Below, piece after piece: positions 58,147 through 64,000 of a stretch of 64,000 nucleotides of DNA (position 1 is the first letter of the stretch; the number at the start of each line of letters is the position of its first letter). The notes beneath the pieces were generated by a model. The model made no database searches. It was not told the DNA's origin and saw only the letters and a program-made list of their open reading frames with translations. Both the position numbers and the translations under genes were made by a program. This stretch comes from Acanthacorydalis orientalis. Lineage: Eukaryota > Arthropoda > Insecta > Megaloptera > Corydalidae. The stretch covers positions 27,316,606 through 27,380,605 of the forward strand of contig CM068316.1 in assembly GCA_034766995.1 (NCBI GenBank), written 5' to 3'.

Positions 58147-58632
58147 TACATGTGTGTATTTAAATTTGCATTTAATAAAAAGAACCGAAAATTATTAACT
58201 TTACTATACTGAATATATCCCCTTACGGATATAATTTACAAACATGGAATAAAAAAACTTTTAAATTGACGCTCGCAGCTAATATTCGTTCATTTTTTTT
58301 ATAAAAAAAAAACTGCGAACATCATAAGAGATGATAATATTAAAAATTACAAAAAAATAACACGCACAAAACCATATCGCGTGAATTTATTTTTGAAATG
58401 TGTATATTTATGCTCATACGGTTGTCTATATTAGCATATATTCAGTATTAATTATTATCGGATGGAATAAAATTTAATTAAACTTAATTTCAATTCGTAC
58501 GTCGATGAATATATTTTTTGTTTATTTAAAACGAATAAAATTTAATTACTAATAAGGAAATTGTGAAAATATATAAACCTCATGTACTAATTTATCAGAA
58601 GTATATTAATCTTTTAGATAATATTATTGTTA
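57953..58632. other. AT-rich stretch with a short TA array
   Basis: TA array at 58121-58146. Nothing else recognised. Confidence 0.5.
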
Positions 58633-59193
58633 CTGGATTGGTAGGAAAATAATTGTAGTTTTTGTTTTCTGAATTCTAACATTATATTTTTTTCAAGTAT
58701 CAATTCATCGTGTTCATGTTAATATCATTTTAAAGTGCATTTTTCGATCTGTATTTTGGTAATATCGACTTTGATTTCATTAATAATTTTACTTCAAATT
58801 GCACTATTGAATTAAAGATGAAAAATGAGGCAAATAAGAGCAATTTTTTGATTGACTTAAAAACGGGTGGTAAAGTAGCACAAACTGCCCGTAAATTACA
58901 CTACGCTTTCTTTTGGTGTGGATACTGGAAAGGAACGTACGGTGCAATGATGGTTTTAAAAATTTAATACTGGGGACGAGAGCCTTGAAGATGAAGAAGG
59001 TCACGGGTGTCCTTCTTTAGGTCATAACGCCCCACTGAAGGAGTTAGTTGAATAGAACCACGCACAATAATTCGAGAGCTTGCACATCAGTTAGGCGTTA
59101 GTCATCCAACAGTTCTGGACCACTTAAAACAGCATAGAAAGTGTATAAGAATTTGGAAGTCATCAATCTCAAGAACTTTTCTACCAATCTAAT
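58633..59193 (+). mobile_element. Helix-only mariner derivative, copy 5 (plus)
   Basis: 561 bp. Left ggattggtaggaaaataatt; right on the minus strand ttagattggtagaaaagttc. The plus strand shows LKMKNEANKSNFL*, VAQTARKLHYAF, GKERTVQWWF-like pieces, GDESLEDEEGHGCPSLGHNA, LKELVEIEPRTIIRELAHQL and GVSHPTVLDHLKQH, i.e. both helix-turn-helix regions in order, then the terminal repeat. The catalytic domain is cleanly absent. Frameshifts remain. Confidence 0.85.
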
Positions 59194-60170
59194 ATAATAA
59201 AAAAACTATTAAATAAATATAAATAATGTCACAATGAGTGTTGTAATAAATAATTACATTTAACATTCATATCTATATAAAAAAATTATAATTATATTTT
59301 TTACTATTATGGATTTGTTGAATTTTTTTAATGAATTGAAAAAAACCGGTAGTGCAAAGAAAATAAAAATAGTGAATGCAAGGACAAGAAACAAGAAATT
59401 CAAATCCAGGTATACAGGAACGAAAAAATTACATTAACCTCAATTAATATATAAAGATGAATCTGTAATATTTACAATTAATTAGTATTAAACATTTTTA
59501 TTAAAATGGGCTGTTAATTTTGCATCAGTTTTGTTAATTATTTGTAGTTTAGTTAAAATATCATTGAAATATGATTGTTGTTGTATGACGGCAAGATATT
59601 TTTGATAATATTTATACATACTTATAATCATACAAAAGTTTAATATTTTAATTACTAAAAACAAATATTTGTATTATTTTTATAATGATTATTTTTTTTC
59701 CAAAATATAAACATCCTAATTTTAATACAGTATTGTAACAATAACAAACAAGAGTTTAGTTACAAAGACGTAAACTTAATTATTATAGAATTGATTTATT
59801 TAATTGAACTTCTTACTTAATTTATTTAACTTGCACATATATATTAAGTATATGTATGTATGTATGTAAGTACATTTTCATTAAAATATTTGTCGAAACA
59901 AAGTTATACATAACGAAAGTTTTAATTGAATTAGAAAATTATTCCCCGACACAAATTATATAACAGTTGTAACATTTGACTCATAAGATTCTCTTCATAT
60001 AAGTGAAATTGTGATTATCTGTCTAACTTTATAATTTAGACAATGTGCTGGCTATTTAAATGTCATTTATATTTATAAATTCACCTGTAATTTCATATAG
60101 TTAATTTTATATTGTTATAAATTATTGATTAGAAAACACAAACATATGTCTACAAACACACACATATATA
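59194..60170. other. AT-rich non-coding stretch
   Basis: Nothing recognised. Confidence 0.5.
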
Positions 60171-60174
60171 ATAA

Positions 60175-60905
60175 TCTTCAGCAGCGTTTATCAATCCACT
60201 GATCGATAAAGCTTCTTCCATGATTTTCCATTTTGTACGAATGAATGTCTCTCTTTTTCACTGATTAACAATAAAATTTTTAATTTTCTTCTCCCAACTG
60301 TCTCTTGATCTTTTTATATTGTTTAGTTCCCAGTTAATAATTTTTGTTGTCCATCGGTTGTTTTCTCTTCGTGCAACATGCTCCTCCAATTTCACTCTCT
60401 CTGCTCTTCTTATTACATCTGTGACATATGTTTTCGTATTTATTCTATTCTTTTCGTATCCCTTCTTGTTATTCCTATGCATCATTCCATACTCCTCTGT
60501 GTTATTTGCAGTCTTTGAATGATTTTGGCGTTAAGCACCTATAGGTTCGTTGCAGTAGATAAGGAATAGTAGTATACATTGATCAAATACTTTTTTCTTT
60601 AAACAGAGTGGGATTGTTGATTTAAATATCGAGGGTGTTTCTTCCAAATGAGCTCCTTCCCATTTTTATTCTCCTGTTTACTTCTTCAATGAATGGTTCA
60701 TCTTTGTTGATAAACTGGCCTAGATAGACATGCTTCGTAACTTAGATTTCTGTTCCTTTTATTTCAATTTTTACGGGCAAATAAACACATTAAACAACAC
60801 TTTTTTAAGTGGTTCTTGTTTAAACCAATTTTTTGACTAGCAGCATCTAATTCTTCCATCCTCTTTTGTAGCTCCCACGGATTACTTGCGAAGAATACGA
60901 TATCA
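60175..60905 (-). mobile_element. RTE-related LINE, 5'-truncated 3' part
   Basis: Minus strand from 60905: DIVFFASNPWELQKRMEELD, AASQKIGLNKNHLKK (segment just after the YADD box, FADDIVLFA in intact relatives), VYLGQFINKDEPFIEEVNRR (from shifted frames), then RAERVKLEEHVARRENNRWT, KIINWELNNIKRSRDSWEKK (frame 60485-60258) and the terminal word tggaaaatcatggaagaagc shared with 17752 and 34449. This covers the end of the polymerase through the 3' untranslated region. The 5' side ends at a CA microsatellite. Several frameshifts. Confidence 0.85.
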
Positions 60906-60913
60906 CGCACGCG

Positions 60914-60981
<68 letters not shown>
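60906..60981. repeat. (CA)n(CATA)n(TA)n compound microsatellite
   Basis: (CGCA)/(CA)16-like, (CATA)3 and about 24 bp of TA in succession. Confidence 0.96.
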
Positions 60982-60989
60982 CAAATATT

Positions 60990-61344
60990 TAGATTCAGTC
61001 AGATAGCATCCAGATTATCCTATATTACAAAAAAGAAGCAGTGATCCCGTTACCGTGACTTTTATTTGTTCTCTGATTGGTTAATATCAGTCAGATCATC
61101 TGTGTTCTGATTGGTTGATATCAGTAACACGATCTGTGTAATAATTGAACTATGAAACGTGCGATCGAGTGATCGTCACCCTATTCAATTGAAAAAACTG
61201 TTCTAATAAAAAATATGATTTACATTTTATGCTTATTATTTGTTAATTTTCGTTATTTGTTAGGGGGAGGGGCGTTAGAGAACGGAGGGAGAAGTCCTCT
61301 CGACGGATCGGCGAGCATAGCGAGCAGGAAGTGGAGCCGTCTAG
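60990..61344 (+). mobile_element. Helitron-like 3' region, copy 3
   Basis: Shares ordered blocks with 11195-11584: ttctctgattggttaatatc and gttctgattggttgatatca, aataaaaaatatgatttaca, atttgttaattttcgttatt. Ends ggcgagcatagcgagcagga ... gagccgtCTAG followed by T, fitting the Helitron 3' rule, with a short inverted pair gacgg (61298 region) / ccgtc. The repeated CTGATTGGTT words contain a CCAAT-box complement. No Rep/helicase coding; 5' limit not fixed. Confidence 0.6.
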
Positions 61345-61748
61345 TATATTTAAAAATTAATTCAGTAGAAGATAAGTACTAGAGTTGATTTTTAGTATGA
61401 TTCCTTTACACATAAATGGTAATATTCTGCACGTCAACAAAATTCTTTAGCTGATTGAAACATTAAGCATTCGATGCTTCCTTAACACTTTTTTTTGGTC
61501 TACAGTAAATTTATAATCTCTTATACCGTTCTTAATTGGTCTAGAAGAGGATATACCAAAAAAACATGTCTATTTTGTTCCAAAAATGATGTGAAACTTT
61601 GAAATTTGCTTGTCGAAACAATGGTTTCAACAATTTATTATGATTGAAGGCGGAAATTGTTATACTGAAGCTGTAATTCTTGAAGTGGAATTCTTATCAC
61701 ACTTCATTTGTTGGTAGTACTCTTGGATGTCAACTTTTGATTAGTAGT
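61345..61748. other. Unassigned stretch
   Basis: Less AT-rich than average, with no frame I recognise; probably part of an older repeat into which the solo LTR inserted. Confidence 0.35.
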
Positions 61749-61943
61749 GTCAAATTGTACATGTGTATGTGTAGTTGCAGGTGCAGCGTTATGGCAACGA
61801 CATATTACTTAGACAAACAAGCATCAATTGTTAATAATAAATAAAGAGTATTAGTATCAGTTTGTCATTCGGAATTTTTATTTAGAGACATTGGAATACA
61901 TTTACACAATTAGAATATTTTACCCGTTCCTTTTAAGAAAACA
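61749..61943. mobile_element. Solo LTR-like insertion, family X, copy 2
   Basis: 195 bp, starts TGTCAAATTGTACATGTG and ends TTTAAGAAAACA; collinear with 26215-26415 throughout (gtagttgca, taataaataaa, agtttgtca, attttacccgttccttttaa). No exact 5-bp flanking duplication is visible at this copy. Confidence 0.72.
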
Positions 61944-62694
61944 ATAGTAACATTTTGTTCTGAATCTCGTAGTAACGAATACTATTTACAATTGAATATC
62001 TCACTACATATTTGTACTGTATAAGCCATTTTATATCACAAAAATTCGAACTTCACTTTTGTTGCTCTTGGTAGCGACTTTGATGAGTAATGTCTAGGTT
62101 GAAGTAATGGATTTTTAATTCATTCTTGGTCATAGTTTAGCCATTTCAATAAACTATTCGCCTTATTTAAAAGAGTAATTCATGTCATTGGTGCCTTTCT
62201 GTAAGCTGATTTGAAGCACATCGTGTATGGGGTCTTATGAAAACCTAGCTTGTCATAATAAACCATAACTTCGATATTGAAGGAACGAATTAGTTATAGC
62301 TTTTTGTTTATCAAAAATATAATCGAGTATTAAGAAATTAATCTTAGGATATGGACAGTTCATCTTTTACTGTAATTCATAAAAGGAAATAATATTAGTT
62401 GTACAGATTAATTTTCCTTTTCCAGAAAGTACACATTTTTTCCAATAAGAAATGCTCAATAAACGATTACTGATTACCATCATCTTAGTACTAAAAATAT
62501 GTCAGTAACTTAACGCAAAGAATGTATGATTGTGAAAAAATAATCATTTCTACTCATTTATTACTTTGAATGAGTTTTTTTAAAAAAATACTATTGTTTA
62601 AAAAATACAGTTCTTTGCTGAGGCATGATTAATAAATGATAAAAATTGTTACTTTGTAGAAAAATAAAGAACGACTTTTGAATCTATTTATATA

Positions 62695-62735
<41 letters not shown>

Positions 62736-63965
62736 GAAAAAATACCCAGATGGCAATTTAATAAGTTAAAACATAATTTTGTATTTGAAACCATATATTT
62801 TAAACATCATTTACTGTGTTTTACACAAGGTTAATATTATTGCTTCAGATGATATAGTTTTTTCTATTAATATAGACTATTCTTTATAATACATTTATAT
62901 AAATTACAAAAAAAAAATTAAGATGACTTATTTTCGAATTTATCTAGCACTAAAACATTAGATAAAGAATATTTACCAGTTTATTCAGGTAACAAGTATG
63001 ATTTTCGTAAATTATATTTCATCAAAAACTCCCATTCTCCATTTATTGCAAAAATAAAAAAGAATCGTTCATCAATATCATAAGAGATATTTTTACCACG
63101 ATCTGAAGAGGATCTGCAACACTATCTAGCCATTTTTTGACAACGATGGAGTAAGTGGAGACTTTTGAAGATACAAACATAAACTATAATGCAGTGTATA
63201 ATCCGTTTTGTTTACAATACAAATTACAGTTCTATATAAGTGTAATAATTTAAAAGCAGCAAGTATTGTACAGTCTGAATATTTTAAATGATAATAGTTT
63301 TCAGATGACTCGAATTATTATCAATATTAAAAAAAAATAAAATAAACATTTTCTTCATGACATAGTAAAAATATATAACAATAACTCGTATTTCAAATAT
63401 AGATATTTTATAAAAAAAATGGTCATTTAAACATCAAAGAAAACGAATTCTTATTTATGATGTATTTTATTAATATGTGAGACTACACGAAATATATTTC
63501 CTCTGTTTATTTTCTACTCAAACAGTTTCTTTCAAACGTCTATGTTTGTTAGCAGATTATACGTGACTAGAAAGAAAATAGGCATATACTATAGAGAACT
63601 TTAAAAGCTATTTCGAACCATAAAAATCTTTTAGTACTGAGATTCGAATTTACGATATTTCAAATATCAAAGTATGCAAGACATCAAAGTAGAAAGAAAA
63701 TGACGGAATTTAATAAATGTTACATAAGTACAGTAAAAAGAAATATCACAATTTGTTACAAATAATAGTTACACATATTGATTTTCTTTACTTAAATTGA
63801 TTTCATGAACGGTAAACTGAATATACCAGCACATTTTTATATGTATACATTTGAATTTATAAAAAGAAAATGAAAAAGGTAAAAGATAAAGAAAAAATAC
63901 TAACATTATATTAAATCACAGTATATAATTAGAGATATGATTAAACATTTATTTCGTGTATAAAT
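61944..63965. other. Unassigned AT-rich stretch
   Basis: One TA array at 62689-62735. 61950-62260 is somewhat less AT-rich; no motif identified on either strand. Nothing else recognised. Confidence 0.45.
62689..62735. repeat. (TA)n microsatellite
   Basis: About 45 bp of TA with one TTTATA interruption at the start. Confidence 0.95.
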
Positions 63966-63966
63966 A

Positions 63967-64000
63967 TTAGGATGGTAGAAAAATAATTGCGGTTTATGAT
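63967..64000 (+). mobile_element. Terminus of another mariner-type element, cut by window end
   Basis: ttaggatggtagaaaaataa then ttgcggtttatgat, nearly identical to the left end of the element at 43246. The rest lies beyond the window. Confidence 0.8.

Noticed and set aside
60764..60958. MYVCMCVCVCVCVCV... ORF as a Cys-rich peptide
   Set aside because: The Cys-Val run is a translation of the (CA)n microsatellite; only the downstream part belongs to the LINE.
61380..62300. Possible coding remnant of a retroelement
   Set aside because: Short open pieces on the minus strand could not be tied to any family, so no gene is called.

Overview
The window looks like AT-rich nuclear DNA of an arthropod, most probably an insect. 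It carries dense (TA)n microsatellites, many Tc1/mariner copies from several insect-type lineages, APE-type non-LTR retrotransposons, hAT, pogo/Tigger and piggyBac remnants, and one spliced exon of a conserved animal gene. There are no operons, bacterial-type gene clusters or CRISPR arrays, and I recognised no rRNA or tRNA genes.

Host gene content is almost nil. The only recognisable host coding sequence is one 311-nt exon on the minus strand (4522-4832). It encodes about 103 residues of a GnT-IV (MGAT4-type, GT54) N-acetylglucosaminyltransferase and has good splice sites at both ends. No other exon of that gene is recognisable, so if the gene is intact much of the window (probably everything to the right of 4832) is intron. 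Two unrecognised ORFs (23249-23497 and 55454-55759) are noted with low confidence.

Layout. 1-2.5 kb: decayed Jockey-like LINE, then a decayed Tc1/mariner copy. 4.5 kb: GnT-IV exon. 5-6.8 kb: pogo/Tigger remnant split by a LINE 3' end with a 12-bp target duplication. 7.3-7.8 kb: piggyBac remnant. 9.2-10.1 kb: hAT element with a perfect 8-bp target duplication. 11.2-12.9 kb: Helitron-like end with a strong hairpin, plus a 0.3-kb direct repeat flanking two 16-18 bp palindromes. 15-20.3 kb: palindromic MITE, three Tc1/mariner-type elements and a LINE tail. 21-30 kb: four more mariner elements and a transposase-helix family member, one mariner carrying two nested LTR-like insertions. 30.1-31.0 kb: a roughly 900-bp long inverted repeat. 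31.6 and 47.7 kb: two inverted copies of a 0.7-kb TTAA-flanked element. 33.5-40 kb: a block of mariners, including the best preserved element of the window (35940-36860). 40-60 kb: MITEs, helix-only mariner derivatives, a diverged mariner with a 236-codon ORF, and one full-length Hsmar1-like mariner. 60-62 kb: LINE fragment, Helitron-like end and solo LTR. The last 34 bases start another mariner-type terminal repeat.

Nearly every Tc1/mariner or MITE terminus abuts a (TA)n array, so transposons and microsatellites here form one coupled landscape. The items I find most worth following are the long inverted repeat, the family of short mariner derivatives that keep only the DNA-binding half of the transposase, the TTAA-flanked 0.7-kb pair, and the very similar terminal repeats of the 35.9-kb mariner. 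All identities and similarities are judged by eye; no alignment or database search was run.
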